DNA of 64,000 nt from Rhizobium sp. Root1203 (GTDB lineage Bacteria > Pseudomonadota > Alphaproteobacteria > Rhizobiales > Rhizobiaceae): the NCBI RefSeq assembly GCF_001424945.1, contig NZ_LMCW01000069.1:118107-182106 (forward strand). Direction: 5' to 3'. The notes under the pieces were generated by a model. The model was not told the origin of the DNA. It searched no databases and saw only the letters and a program-made list of their open reading frames with translations. Of this stretch, positions 8,561-17,381 are shown piece by piece; within the stretch, counting starts at the first letter, position 1, and each line of letters starts with the position of its first letter. Position numbers and translations under genes: made by a program.

Positions 8561-9081
8561 ACTGAGAAAAGTCCGGGACGGCCAACCCGGCCACGGCAAA
8601 TGTCTGACAGCTGCCTCCCCACACTACCCGCGGTCTGCCCAAATGCCGCCGGCAGTTGCAATGTTATGTCGGCAAAAATCACTTCGACGTTATCGGCGCC
8701 GCACCCCCTCGGAACGGTAGGAAATTCCTACTTATCCCTGTCACGCAACTAAATTTAGCTCCGGTTTATGGTTAACGGCCTTTGAATTTGCGCAAATGCG
8801 GCAACAATTATGGCGATTACGAAAAATTATTTTCATTAATTTTGTGATCCTCGGTTGCGGCAAGTCGCTTGCGCAAGAAACGTTCCATTTTTATTTGATT
8901 TCGTTATCTTTTTTCCACCCTTCCCTCTCTTGACAGCAATTCGAATCATTCGCCGGCTCATCACGAATATTACGCTTCGTAACATTCCGTGATCAATAAA
9001 GGCACTTTTTCGCCACTTTTCGGCGGATTTAAGCCCCGCCGCCCGTATGGCGTAAGTTCAACAGTTGAGGGACAATCCGTT
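8561..9081. other. 520-bp AT-rich intergenic region, no gene seen
   Basis: No frame here has both a plausible start and a ribosome-binding site. Base composition becomes strikingly AT-rich from about 8750. A TTGACA at 8930-8935 could be a -35 element, but no convincing -10 follows at the right distance. The stretch is probably a long upstream regulatory region or leader for the RlpA-like gene, and it could hide a small RNA. Confidence 0.4.
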
Positions 9082-9444
9082 TTGAAGAAAATCTGCCGTT
9101 CTATTTTCGCCGTAGCAACTATTGCAGCCTGTTCTACCATCCTTCCAATGGAAGGTTTTGCTGCAAATGGTTGTGGTGGCGCTTCATGGTACGCACTTCA
9201 CTCCAAAACTGCCTCTGGGGAACGTATGAACCCGACTATTAATACTGCAGCCCATCGTTCACTGGCATTTGGTACGAAGCTGAAAGTTACCAACCGCAAC
9301 AACGGCCGTAGTGTCGTCGTTCGCGTCAACGATCGTGGTCCGTTCATTCGCGGACGCGTGCTCGACCTCTCCCGCGCTGCCGCCCAGAACATCGGGATGG
9401 TCAGCAGCGGTACTGCAAAGGTCTGCTACGAAATCATAGGCTAA
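9082..9444 (+). CDS. Small secreted RlpA-like (double-psi beta-barrel) protein
   Basis: A 120-aa exported protein made of a signal peptide and one double-psi beta-barrel. The barrel carries the RlpA features GASWYAL, TASGERMN, FGTKLKVTN and VRVNDRGPF with its conserved Asp, then LDLSRAAA. RlpA proteins bind or cleave denuded septal peptidoglycan. This one has no SPOR domain and no lipobox, so septal targeting is uncertain. I place the start at TTG 9082 because GAGGGA lies about 9 bp upstream and the signal peptide (KKICRSIFAVATIAA...GFAA) begins there. A GTG at 8989 would add an implausible 31-residue tail. Confidence 0.82.
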   Translation: MKKICRSIFAVATIAACSTILPMEGFAANGCGGASWYALHSKTASGERMNPTINTAAHRSLAFGTKLKVTNRNNGRSVVVRVNDRGPFIRGRVLDLSRAAAQNIGMVSSGTAKVCYEIIG

Positions 9445-9511
9445 GCCGTCGCCCGCATCCGAATGGGCCGCTTGCTCTTGCCGCCAATCGCGTTTACCAC
9501 GCGGTTCTCGA

Positions 9512-9562
9512 CTTGTGTACAATCCGCTGCGTCAGTCGCGCTTCCTGCGGATTGTACACAAG
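9512..9562. repeat. Perfect 16-bp inverted repeat with 19-bp spacer
   Basis: CTTGTGTACAATCCGC at 9512-9527 is repeated exactly as its reverse complement at 9547-9562. It lies in the 170-bp gap between the RlpA-like gene and the RsmB-type gene, 52 bp before the latter's ATG. Each arm holds a TTGT..ACAA-like core reminiscent of GntR-type operators. There is no T-tract, so it is not an ordinary terminator. It could be a two-site operator or an mRNA hairpin. Confidence 0.7.
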
Positions 9563-9614
9563 CCCGGTGGTGTGCCCCCGGTATTTTGACCTCAGGCGAT
9601 TGGGAGCTGTGTGA

Positions 9615-10904
9615 ATGCGGTTGGGCGGACGGCTCGAAGGGGCAATTTCGGTACTTGCAGATATCGACGCCCGCAGACGGCCGGTGGCCGACGCCCTCAA
9701 GGATTGGGGCCTTGCGCACCGTTTTGCGGGCTCCGGTGATCGCGCTGCGATCGGCAACATCGTCTACGACGCGTTGCGCATGCGTCTCTCCCATGCCTGG
9801 CTCATGGACGACGACAGCGCGTCCGCCGTCGCTCACGCCGTCATGTTCCGCCAATGGGGCTTCACGCCGGACGCGCTCGCAAGCGAACTCGCAGACGACA
9901 AGTTTGCGCCCGAGCCTCTTTCGGCCACGTCACTGTCCGCATTCCAGAGCCGAGACCTCGCCGATGCTCCCGCTCACATCCAGGGCGACATCCCCGCGTG
10001 GGTCCAACCCTCCTTCGAACTGAGCTTCGGCGCGGCGTGGCTTGCCGAGGCCCAGGCGCTCGCCGGTCGTCCCACACTCGATTTGCGCGCCAACATTCTG
10101 AAGGCCACCCGCGAAAAGGCCGTCAAAGCGCTCGAAAGAGCCGGTGCGCAAGAGGCAAGCATCGCGCGTTACGGTATCCGGATTCCCGCCGGCGAAGGTG
10201 CCTCTCGTCTTCCAAACGTCACGGCCGAGCTTTCGTTCCAAAAAGGCTGGTTCGAAGTTCAGGACGAGGGATCGCAGATCGTCGCCGATCTGGTTCTGCC
10301 TGGCGAAGGCGACCAGGTTCTCGACTATTGTGCCGGCGGCGGCGGCAAGACGCTCGCCATGTCGGCCGCGATGCACAACAAGGGCCAGGTCCACGCCTAC
10401 GATGCCGATCGCAAGCGGCTGGCGCCGATCATAGAGAGGCTGAAGCGCGCCGGCACCCGCAATGTCCAGGTTCACGACGACGCGAAGGCCCTGAACAGCC
10501 TCAGCGCGCGATGCGACAAAGTCCTGGTAGACGCCCCATGCACCGGTACCGGCACATGGCGCCGGCGTCCCGATACGAAATGGCGTCTGACTGAGAAGAA
10601 CCTCGACGAGCGCACCGCCCAGCAGCAAGACGCGCTGACGCAGGCGAGCGCCTATGTTCGCCCCGGCGGCGAACTCATCTATGTCACCTGTTCGGTGCTG
10701 CCGCAGGAGAATGAAGAACAGGTGCGGCGCTTCACAGCGGAACATCGGGATTTTGAGATTGCCAGTGCTCTCCCGGCCTGGGACAGCCTCTTCGGCAAGG
10801 ACAGCCCGCGCCCCCGCACTTCCGACGCCAAGACGATCACGCTGACGCCGGCCTCGACCGACACCGACGGCTTCTTCTTCTGCCGGATGCTGCGGACGTC
10901 ATAG
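9615..10904 (+). CDS. RsmB/NOP family rRNA (cytosine-C5)-methyltransferase
   Basis: A 429-aa SAM-dependent RNA methyltransferase. The N-terminal third resembles the NusB-like domain of RsmB (AIGNIVYDALR). The catalytic domain shows motif I (VLDYCAGGGGKTLAMS), motif IV with its Pro-Cys pair (DAPCTGTGTWRRRPD) and motif VI with the nucleophile-type Cys (YVTCSVLPQENE). 16S rRNA is the expected substrate by family, but the exact base is not proven. GGGAG lies 8 bp before the ATG. Confidence 0.9.
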   Translation: MRLGGRLEGAISVLADIDARRRPVADALKDWGLAHRFAGSGDRAAIGNIVYDALRMRLSHAWLMDDDSASAVAHAVMFRQWGFTPDALASELADDKFAPEPLSATSLSAFQSRDLADAPAHIQGDIPAWVQPSFELSFGAAWLAEAQALAGRPTLDLRANILKATREKAVKALERAGAQEASIARYGIRIPAGEGASRLPNVTAELSFQKGWFEVQDEGSQIVADLVLPGEGDQVLDYCAGGGGKTLAMSAAMHNKGQVHAYDADRKRLAPIIERLKRAGTRNVQVHDDAKALNSLSARCDKVLVDAPCTGTGTWRRRPDTKWRLTEKNLDERTAQQQDALTQASAYVRPGGELIYVTCSVLPQENEEQVRRFTAEHRDFEIASALPAWDSLFGKDSPRPRTSDAKTITLTPASTDTDGFFFCRMLRTS

Positions 10905-10912
10905 CGACCCCG

Positions 10913-10960
10913 TTTGGCAGAATTTGACGGGCATTTGTCATTGCTGCCAAAAATGCCGTC
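10913..10960. other. Two overlapping, mutually exclusive inverted repeats
   Basis: TTTGGCAG (10913-10920) pairs with CTGCCAAA (10944-10951). Alternatively GACGGGCATTT (10926-10936) pairs with AAATGCCGTC (10951-10960) with one bulged G. The second left arm lies in the first loop, and the two right arms share a base, so only one hairpin can form cleanly. The element lies between the RsmB-type gene and the MFS gene. Confidence 0.4.
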
Positions 10961-11004
10961 ACCGATAGTCTCGACGAGCCACTTCAGGCGATCGGGAGAC
11001 TTTG

Positions 11005-12216
11005 ATGAACGACATGGATAAGGGAAGGCGCAACGCCAGGATCCTGGCCCTCTGCCAGGCGCTTTACGTTTGCGCAATTTCCGTCGACCTGACCTTGACG
11101 AGCATTACCGGCTATCAGCTGGCGCCGGACAAGTTTCTCGCCACTCTGCCCTTTGCGCTGATAACGGTCGGCGCCGCCGTGGTGACGGTGTTTGCCGCCT
11201 TCATCATCGAGCGGCTGGGCCGGCGCATCGGTTTCGCTCTCGGTGCACTGTGCGGCGCGGCGGGTGGGCTGGTCTCGGTGTGGTCGATCGTCCACGGCAA
11301 TTTCTGGCTCTTCTGCCTCGGCACCGCAGGCGTCGGCGCCTTCCAGGGATTTGCCCAGTTCTTCGCCATCGCGGCGGCAGACTCGGTCCCGAAAGACTAC
11401 AAGAGTCGAGCCATCTCGACCGTTCTGGCAGGCGGCGTCATCGCCGCCATCGTCGGTCCGGTGCTCGCCAGCAAGGCCAAGGATATCGCATTCGACACCG
11501 TCTTCGCCGGCTCCTACCTCCTGGTCGCCGCGCTCGCCGTCATGTCGGCACTCATCTTTCTCCTGTTTTATCGGGATGTCGACATGGTCGACGCTCAATC
11601 GAAGGGCGAGGACCGGGCCGCCCGCCCGCTCCGGGCGATTGCCGGTCAGCCGATCTTCGTCGCCGGCGTCGCGACGACCATGGCAGCCTCCGCAACCATG
11701 CTGATCGTCATGACGGCGTCGCCGCTGGCAGCCGTGGCCTGCGGCTTCAGCATCGACGACGGCGCCAGCATCATCCAGTGGCATCTCTTCGGCATGTTCG
11801 CGCCGTCCTTGTTCGCCGGCCGGCTCGTCGCCCGCTTCGGTGTCATGCGCATGCTCTGCGTCGGTACCGTCTTGATGGCTTGTTGTGTCGCGATCGCGAC
11901 CAGCTCGGAGACGCTGCTGGCATTCCACCTCGCACTGCTGGCGCTCGGGGTCGGCTGGAACATCATGATCGTCTGCGGGACGACCCTTCTGGCGCAATCC
12001 TATCGGGCAAACGAGCGCGGCAAGGCACAGGCGCTGTCCGGCCTGCTCGGCAATATCGCGGCGACCTTCGCAACCCTGACGTCGGGCGCCGTGCTTGAGG
12101 GTTTCGGTTGGTCGATCCTCAACCTCCTCGTCCTTCCGCCACTTGCAGTCTGCCTCCTGCTTGTGCTGAGATGGCGCGGCACGAGCCGTGCAACGTTCGG
12201 AGAAGGAATTGCCTGA
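11005..12216 (+). CDS. MFS transporter
   Basis: A 403-aa inner-membrane protein with about twelve hydrophobic segments in two halves, split by a charged central loop near residue 195 (FYRDVDMVDAQSKGEDRAARP). The cytoplasmic loop between helices 2 and 3 carries the MFS-like ERLGRRIGFALGA. The ATG at 11005 has GGGAG about 7 bp upstream; a TTG immediately before it is less likely. The substrate is unknown. The 3' end overlaps the GlxA-type regulator, which may control it. Confidence 0.88.
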   Translation: MNDMDKGRRNARILALCQALYVCAISVDLTLTSITGYQLAPDKFLATLPFALITVGAAVVTVFAAFIIERLGRRIGFALGALCGAAGGLVSVWSIVHGNFWLFCLGTAGVGAFQGFAQFFAIAAADSVPKDYKSRAISTVLAGGVIAAIVGPVLASKAKDIAFDTVFAGSYLLVAALAVMSALIFLLFYRDVDMVDAQSKGEDRAARPLRAIAGQPIFVAGVATTMAASATMLIVMTASPLAAVACGFSIDDGASIIQWHLFGMFAPSLFAGRLVARFGVMRMLCVGTVLMACCVAIATSSETLLAFHLALLALGVGWNIMIVCGTTLLAQSYRANERGKAQALSGLLGNIAATFATLTSGAVLEGFGWSILNLLVLPPLAVCLLLVLRWRGTSRATFGEGIA

Positions 12217-13189
12217 TCGCCTCGTCGTCATGATAGCCTATGGCGGCGTCAACCTGATCGACGTCGCCGGGCCGTTGCAAGCCTTCGAAACCGCGGGGCG
12301 CCTGCGGGACAGCGCGGCAACGTCGGGGTATCGGCTGGTGATCGCCTCCGAGGATGGCGGGCCGATCAGGACTGCCCCGGGGGTCGTCATCGAAACCTCG
12401 GCACTGAAGGACGTACGGCCCGGCGAGATCGACACGCTGATCGTGCCCGGCGGTCTTCCGAGTACGAGCGCCCACACCTTCGGGCTGGATCGGCTCGTCG
12501 CCTGGCTTGCCGAAAACGCCCGGGCCGCGCGTCGGCTGTGCTCCGTCTGCACAGGCGCCTTCCTGCTCGGGGACGCCGGACTGCTCGACGGCCGGCGCGC
12601 GACCACCCATTGGTCGCGATCGGAAGAGTTGTCTCGGCGGCATCCGGCGATCAATCTGGAGCCCGACTGCATATTCGTCAACGACGGGCAACTGTGGACG
12701 TCGGGCGGGGTTACCGCAGGCATCGATCTGGCGCTGGCGCTTGTCGAGGCTGACCTCGGCCATCGCGTGGCGGTCGATACCGCGCGCCAGCTCGTCGTGT
12801 TCGTCACCCGGCCCGGCGGCCAGAACCAGTTCCGCACGGTCTTTTCGCTGAAGGAGGCGAAGTCCTTCGGCTTCTCAAGGCTGCATACGTGGATGGCCGA
12901 AAATCTCCACGCAGATCTCCGGGTAGAAAAGCTCGCCGAAAAGGCAGGGCAAAGCCCGCGCACCTTCGCGAGGCTGTATGTTTCGCAAGTGGGGCGGACT
13001 CCCGCCAAGGCAGTCGAGATGATGCGCCTGGAGGCCGCCTGCCGGGCGCTGGAGGAAACGAGCCTGCCGTTCAAGACCATCGCGGCAGCGGTCGGCCTCG
13101 GCAACGAACAGAACCTGCGCCGGGTCATGCAACGGCAATTCGGCATCGGCCCCCTGGACTATCGGGAGCGCTTCGGCAGACCCGGCTGA
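12209..13189 (+). CDS. GlxA-family transcriptional regulator (DJ-1/PfpI plus AraC HTH)
   Basis: About 326 aa. Residues 1-190 form a DJ-1/PfpI-like (class I amidotransferase-like) sensor domain with the nucleophile-elbow region LCSVCTGAFLLGDAGLLDGRRATTHW. The last ~100 residues are an AraC-type double helix-turn-helix (LAEKAGQSPRTFARLYVSQVG and IAAAVGLGNEQNLRRVMQRQFG). Such proteins regulate catabolic or stress genes in response to unknown ligands. I prefer TTG 12209 because GGAGAAGG lies just upstream and it gives an 8-bp overlap with the MFS stop. A GTG at 12188 is the alternative and lacks a ribosome-binding site. Confidence 0.88.
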   Translation: MPDRLVVMIAYGGVNLIDVAGPLQAFETAGRLRDSAATSGYRLVIASEDGGPIRTAPGVVIETSALKDVRPGEIDTLIVPGGLPSTSAHTFGLDRLVAWLAENARAARRLCSVCTGAFLLGDAGLLDGRRATTHWSRSEELSRRHPAINLEPDCIFVNDGQLWTSGGVTAGIDLALALVEADLGHRVAVDTARQLVVFVTRPGGQNQFRTVFSLKEAKSFGFSRLHTWMAENLHADLRVEKLAEKAGQSPRTFARLYVSQVGRTPAKAVEMMRLEAACRALEETSLPFKTIAAAVGLGNEQNLRRVMQRQFGIGPLDYRERFGRPG

Positions 13190-13263
13190 TTTCGAGGGTC
13201 GAGCACCGGCGAACCTGCCCGCAACAGCTCATTTTGCCGCGGATTCCCCTCCTTAAAACAATT

Positions 13264-13292
13264 CCAAACTAGAGTGTTTGACACCAGTTTGG
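13264..13292. promoter_or_regulatory. Candidate operator upstream of the imelysin locus
   Basis: CCAAACT (13264-13270) and AGTTTGG (13286-13292) form a 7-bp inverted repeat with a 15-bp spacer that contains a TTGACA (13278-13283) resembling a -35 element. No clear Irr, Fur or RirA box was found. A second small palindrome (GACGGA-ACG-TCCGTC, 13323-13337) lies just before the ribosome-binding site. Confidence 0.35.
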
Positions 13293-13351
13293 TTTTACGC
13301 GATGAGATTTCGCCGGACTTCAGACGGAACGTCCGTCACAGGAGAGGACCT

Positions 13352-14632
13352 ATGAAACTCAACAGGAATTTTTGCGCAGCCCTGGCGCTGGCGGTGGCCC
13401 CAACCGCATTGCTCGCCATTCCCGCCTACGCGGCAACGGACGCTGCCGCGGTGGTCAAGCATTACACCGACGTCGCCCATGCAAAGTACGAGGACTCGCT
13501 GACGACGGCGAAGGCACTCGATGCGGCAATCGACGCTCTCTTGAAGGAGCCGACGGATGCGACGTTGAAGGCTGCCCGCGCTGCCTGGATCAAGGCGCGC
13601 GTTCCCTACCAGCAGACTGAAGTGTACCGCTTCGGCAACCCGATCGTCGATGACTGGGAAGGCAAGGTCAACGCCTGGCCGCTCGACGAAGGCCTGATCG
13701 ACTATGTCGACGCCTCCTACGGCACCGAAAGCGATGAAAATGCCCTCTTCGTCGCGAACGTCATCGCCAACAAGACCATCAAGATCGATGGGAAGGATGT
13801 CGACGCCTCCAAGCTCACGCCTGAATTCCTGTCCGGAACGCTGGCCGAAGCCGGTGGAGTCGAAGCCAACGTGGCAACGGGCTATCATGCCATCGAATTC
13901 CTGCTCTGGGGCCAGGACCTGAACGGCACCGGCCCAGGCGCCGGCAATCGTCCAGCCACCGACTACGACCTGAAAAACTGCACGCACGGCAATTGCGATC
14001 GCCGTGGCGAGTACCTGAAGTCAGCCTCGACGCTGCTCGTTTCCGATCTTCAGGAAATGACCGACAACTGGGCACCGGGCGGTGAGGCGACCAAGCATGT
14101 CGAAGCCGATCCGAAGGCCGGCCTCGTGGCGATCCTGACCGGCATGGGCTCCCTGTCTTACGGCGAACTTGCCGGCGAGCGCATGAAGCTTGGTCTCATC
14201 CTGCACGATCCGGAAGAAGAGCATGATTGCTTCTCCGACAACACCTACAACTCGCACCTCAACGATGCGATCGGCATCGCTGCCGCCTATACGGGCGACT
14301 ACACCCGTGTCGACGGAACCAAGCTGAAGGGTCCGTCTCTGCACGACCTCGTCCAAGCCAAGGACAAGAAGCTCGACAAGGAAATGCAGGCGAAGCTGAA
14401 GAAGACGCTCGATGCGATGCAGGTCATGGCCAAGCGCGGCCAGAACGTCGAGAAGTACGACCAGATGATCGGCGAAGGCAACAAGAAGGGCAACGCCGTC
14501 GTTCAAGCTGCCATCGACGGCCTGGTCGACCAGACAAAGTCCGTGCAGCGCGTTATTGCCGCACTCGATCTCGGCACGGTCAAGCTTGAAGGTTCCGACA
14601 GCTTGGATAATCCTGGCGCGGTCTTCCAATAA
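13352..14632 (+). CDS. Imelysin family periplasmic protein (IrpA-like)
   Basis: A 426-aa exported protein with a signal peptide ending about AYA-AT (residue 28). It belongs to the imelysin/insulin-cleaving peptidase-like family, now regarded mainly as iron- or haem-related periplasmic proteins rather than proteases. The conserved G-x-H-x-x-E motif is GYHAIEFLLWGQDL (His about 179), with a second GELAGERM repeat element in the C-terminal half. The CTHGNCDRRGEYL segment is typical of IrpA-like members. The ATG has GGAGAGG 5 bp upstream. It heads a compact plus-strand locus with a di-haem protein, a second imelysin and a DUF1513 protein. Confidence 0.9.
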   Translation: MKLNRNFCAALALAVAPTALLAIPAYAATDAAAVVKHYTDVAHAKYEDSLTTAKALDAAIDALLKEPTDATLKAARAAWIKARVPYQQTEVYRFGNPIVDDWEGKVNAWPLDEGLIDYVDASYGTESDENALFVANVIANKTIKIDGKDVDASKLTPEFLSGTLAEAGGVEANVATGYHAIEFLLWGQDLNGTGPGAGNRPATDYDLKNCTHGNCDRRGEYLKSASTLLVSDLQEMTDNWAPGGEATKHVEADPKAGLVAILTGMGSLSYGELAGERMKLGLILHDPEEEHDCFSDNTYNSHLNDAIGIAAAYTGDYTRVDGTKLKGPSLHDLVQAKDKKLDKEMQAKLKKTLDAMQVMAKRGQNVEKYDQMIGEGNKKGNAVVQAAIDGLVDQTKSVQRVIAALDLGTVKLEGSDSLDNPGAVFQ

Positions 14633-14678
14633 GTGAAAAGGCGGGCCGCTTCGGAAGCGAGGCGGCCCGAGCCCTGAA

Positions 14679-16283
14679 ATGTCAAAGACTGCCGTCGCAT
14701 CTACGCCGATCCAGGGCGTTGCACAGGGATGCGCTACACATGGATCAGGACGCCGGCAGCAAGTTTTCCGCCTTCTGGTGGCCGCGATCGGCGCCACAGC
14801 CGCGGGCTTTCCTCTCGCTTCGGCGTCCGACTTCGGTCTGCCGACAATGCGAACGGACCTCTCCGACGCCGACACGAAGCGCGTCGCCGACGTGACGCGA
14901 CCGACCACCGATTTTTCCAAGGCGGAGCAATACGAGGCAATGCAGGCCGGCGGTGCGACCTCCATCGATCCGGTCACTCAGGATTCGTTCTCGCATATCT
15001 CCGCCACCATCCCCTTCGACGAAGAGCAGCCTTTCAGGCTCGGGAACGCGCTCTTCAAGAAACTCTGGGTTTCAGCCCCCTCCTCGACGCAGGCGTCCGA
15101 TGGGCTGGGCCCGCTCTTCAACGCCCGCTCCTGCATGAGCTGCCACGTCAACGACGGCCGCGGAAAACCGCCGGAAGGCGGAGCCAGCGCGACGTCGATG
15201 TTCCTGCGCCTGTCGCGTGCGGCGACGACGTCCGACGAGAAGCGCGCGGTCGCCGCTGCCGAGATCGTCAACTTTCCCGATCCGGTCTATGGCCACCAGC
15301 TACAGGATCTCGCCATCCCCGGCCTTGCCTCGGAGGGGAAGATGGCCATTCGCTACACCGAACAGCCGGTGGCGCTTGGCGACGGCGAGACGATCTCGCT
15401 GCGCCGGCCGACCTACGCCGTCACCAACCTCGGCTACGGGCCACTCGATGCGACAACGACGATTTCGGCCCGCGTTGCGCCGGCGATGATCGGGCTCGGT
15501 CTGATCGAGGCCATTCCGGAGGCGGATATCCTCGCACACGCCGATCCGGCCGATGCAAACGGCGACGGGATATCCGGCAAAGCAGCGATCGTGCGCGATC
15601 ATCGCACCGGCAAGATCGCCCTCGGCAGATTCGGCTGGAAGGCGCAGAATGCCACGGTTCGGGACCAGAGCGCCGATGCCTTTTCCAACGACATCGGCAT
15701 CTCCACGCCGGACCGGCCCGATGCGCATGGAGACTGCACGACGGCAGAAGCCAGGTGCCTGAAGCTACCGACGGGCGTCCAGAAGCGTCTGGGAAACGAG
15801 GAGGCGCCGGACCCGATCCTCGACCTCGTGACATTCTATTCGGCCAATCTTGCGGTCCCGGCCCGGCGCAAGGCGAGCTTTCCCGAAACGTTGAAAGGCA
15901 AGCAGGTTTTCTATGAAACCGGCTGCGTCTCCTGCCACATGCCCAAGTTCGTGACGCGCCGCGACAGTCTAGACAAGGCGCAATCCTTCCAGCTGATCTG
16001 GCCGTATTCCGACTTCCTGCTGCACGATATGGGCGACGGGCTTGCCGACGGACAACAAGTCGGACTTGCAAGCGGACGTGAATGGCGTACGCCGCCGCTA
16101 TGGGGTATAGGTCTGACCCAGACTGTCAGCGGGCACAGCTTTTTCCTTCATGACGGCCGTGCCAGAAACCTCACGGAAGCCATTCTCTGGCATGGCGGCG
16201 AGGCACAAACGACACGTGACGCTTTCGCAGCCCTGCCAAGGAATGATAGGCAGGCACTGATTACATTCCTGGAGTCCCTTTGA
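14679..16283 (+). CDS. Di-haem oxidoreductase family protein (DUF1111/DHOR)
   Basis: A 534-aa periplasmic c-type cytochrome. Two haem-attachment motifs are present, CMSCH (residues 152-156) and CVSCH (416-420), with the family segments GPLFNARSC and FLHDGRARNLTEAILWHGGEA. An N-terminal hydrophobic stretch (FRLLVAAIGATAAGFPLA) serves as signal or anchor. Proteins of this family, formerly 'thiol oxidoreductases', are repeatedly found next to imelysins, suggesting redox chemistry on a metal or its ligand; this is inferred. It starts 46 bp after the imelysin gene, and its stop overlaps the next ATG. Confidence 0.9.
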   Translation: MSKTAVASTPIQGVAQGCATHGSGRRQQVFRLLVAAIGATAAGFPLASASDFGLPTMRTDLSDADTKRVADVTRPTTDFSKAEQYEAMQAGGATSIDPVTQDSFSHISATIPFDEEQPFRLGNALFKKLWVSAPSSTQASDGLGPLFNARSCMSCHVNDGRGKPPEGGASATSMFLRLSRAATTSDEKRAVAAAEIVNFPDPVYGHQLQDLAIPGLASEGKMAIRYTEQPVALGDGETISLRRPTYAVTNLGYGPLDATTTISARVAPAMIGLGLIEAIPEADILAHADPADANGDGISGKAAIVRDHRTGKIALGRFGWKAQNATVRDQSADAFSNDIGISTPDRPDAHGDCTTAEARCLKLPTGVQKRLGNEEAPDPILDLVTFYSANLAVPARRKASFPETLKGKQVFYETGCVSCHMPKFVTRRDSLDKAQSFQLIWPYSDFLLHDMGDGLADGQQVGLASGREWRTPPLWGIGLTQTVSGHSFFLHDGRARNLTEAILWHGGEAQTTRDAFAALPRNDRQALITFLESL

Positions 16284-17377
16284 TGCGCCTTTGGCAACCT
16301 CTTGTCCTATCGCTTGCCCTTGCCTCTTCCGCCGCCGCCCAAACCGCCGCACCGCAGGCGGGCCTCAACGAGGATGCCGTCCCAGCCGTCATGCAGCGCG
16401 CCGTCGACGAGGTAATCCGCCCCGGATATCGCAACGCCCAGCAATCGGCCGCCCGCCTGACGACCGCGATGAAGGATCTTTGCGAGGACGGCACGCAGCA
16501 GACGCTGGACAAGGCAAAGCAGGCTTTCGACGACACGATCCGCTATTGGTCGGTGATCGAAATCGTTCAGACCGGGCCAGTCATCCAGGACAATCTCTTC
16601 GAACACATCCTGTTCTATCCCGACCGCAAGGGTGTCGGCCTGAGACAGGTGCAGGCGCTGCTCGCCAAGGCCGATCCAAAGGATACGACGGTCGATGCAA
16701 TCGCCGGCAAGAGCGTCGCCCTGCAGGGCCTGACGGCGCTGGAATACGTGCTCTACGGCAGCGGTTCCGAAGACTTGATCCAGCAGAAGAACAGCTTTCG
16801 CTGCCTTTATGGCGCCGCCGTCGCCGGCAACATACAGCGCGAGGCCGGCGAGGTGGTCGCCGCCTGGGAAAAACCCGACGGCATTCAAGGAAGCTGGAAG
16901 CATCCCGGCCCGCAAAGCGAAGAGTTCGCGGACAACAAGGAAGCGGTCACCGCGCTGCTCGGCATTCTCGTTCATGGCGCGGAAACGGTTCGCGACCAGC
17001 GGCTCGAGCAGTTCTACAAGGGCAAGGAAACCACGCCCCGGCCGCGCATGGCGATCTACTGGCGCTCGAAGAACACCTGGAAATCGATGACGGCCAATCT
17101 GGAAGGGTTGCGCACCCTCTGGCAGAAGGCCGGCATGGCCGAACTGCTGCCGGCCGACAGGAAACCGATCGCCGAGGCGATCGATGCGAACTTCAAGTCC
17201 CTGCTCGAGACCGTGCCCAAGCTCAATCCCGATATCGAGGTCGCCACCAGCGATCCGGAAAAGGCGAAACTGGATGCCCTGCTTGTCAGCACCCGCGAAT
17301 TGATCACCAAGATCAGCGACGACTATGGCGCAGCGATCGGTCTTTCCGCCGGTTTCTCCTTCTCGGACGGCGATTGA
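16283..17377 (+). CDS. Second imelysin family periplasmic protein
   Basis: A 364-aa exported protein with a short signal peptide (MRLWQPLVLSLALASSAAA-Q). It is distantly related to the first imelysin of the locus. The motif equivalent to G-x-H-x-x-E-F-L-L-W-G reads GLTALEYVLYG, so the His is replaced by Thr while the Glu remains. Start is the ATG of the TGATG overlap with the di-haem gene, so the two are translationally coupled. The lack of the His suggests metal or ligand binding different from its partner, or a purely structural role. Confidence 0.87.
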   Translation: MRLWQPLVLSLALASSAAAQTAAPQAGLNEDAVPAVMQRAVDEVIRPGYRNAQQSAARLTTAMKDLCEDGTQQTLDKAKQAFDDTIRYWSVIEIVQTGPVIQDNLFEHILFYPDRKGVGLRQVQALLAKADPKDTTVDAIAGKSVALQGLTALEYVLYGSGSEDLIQQKNSFRCLYGAAVAGNIQREAGEVVAAWEKPDGIQGSWKHPGPQSEEFADNKEAVTALLGILVHGAETVRDQRLEQFYKGKETTPRPRMAIYWRSKNTWKSMTANLEGLRTLWQKAGMAELLPADRKPIAEAIDANFKSLLETVPKLNPDIEVATSDPEKAKLDALLVSTRELITKISDDYGAAIGLSAGFSFSDGD

Positions 17378-17381
17378 TCCG

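Noticed and set aside
8930..8958. TTGACA as a promoter for the RlpA-like gene
   Set aside because: The hexamer 17 bp downstream (CCGGCT) is not a credible -10, so no promoter was annotated.
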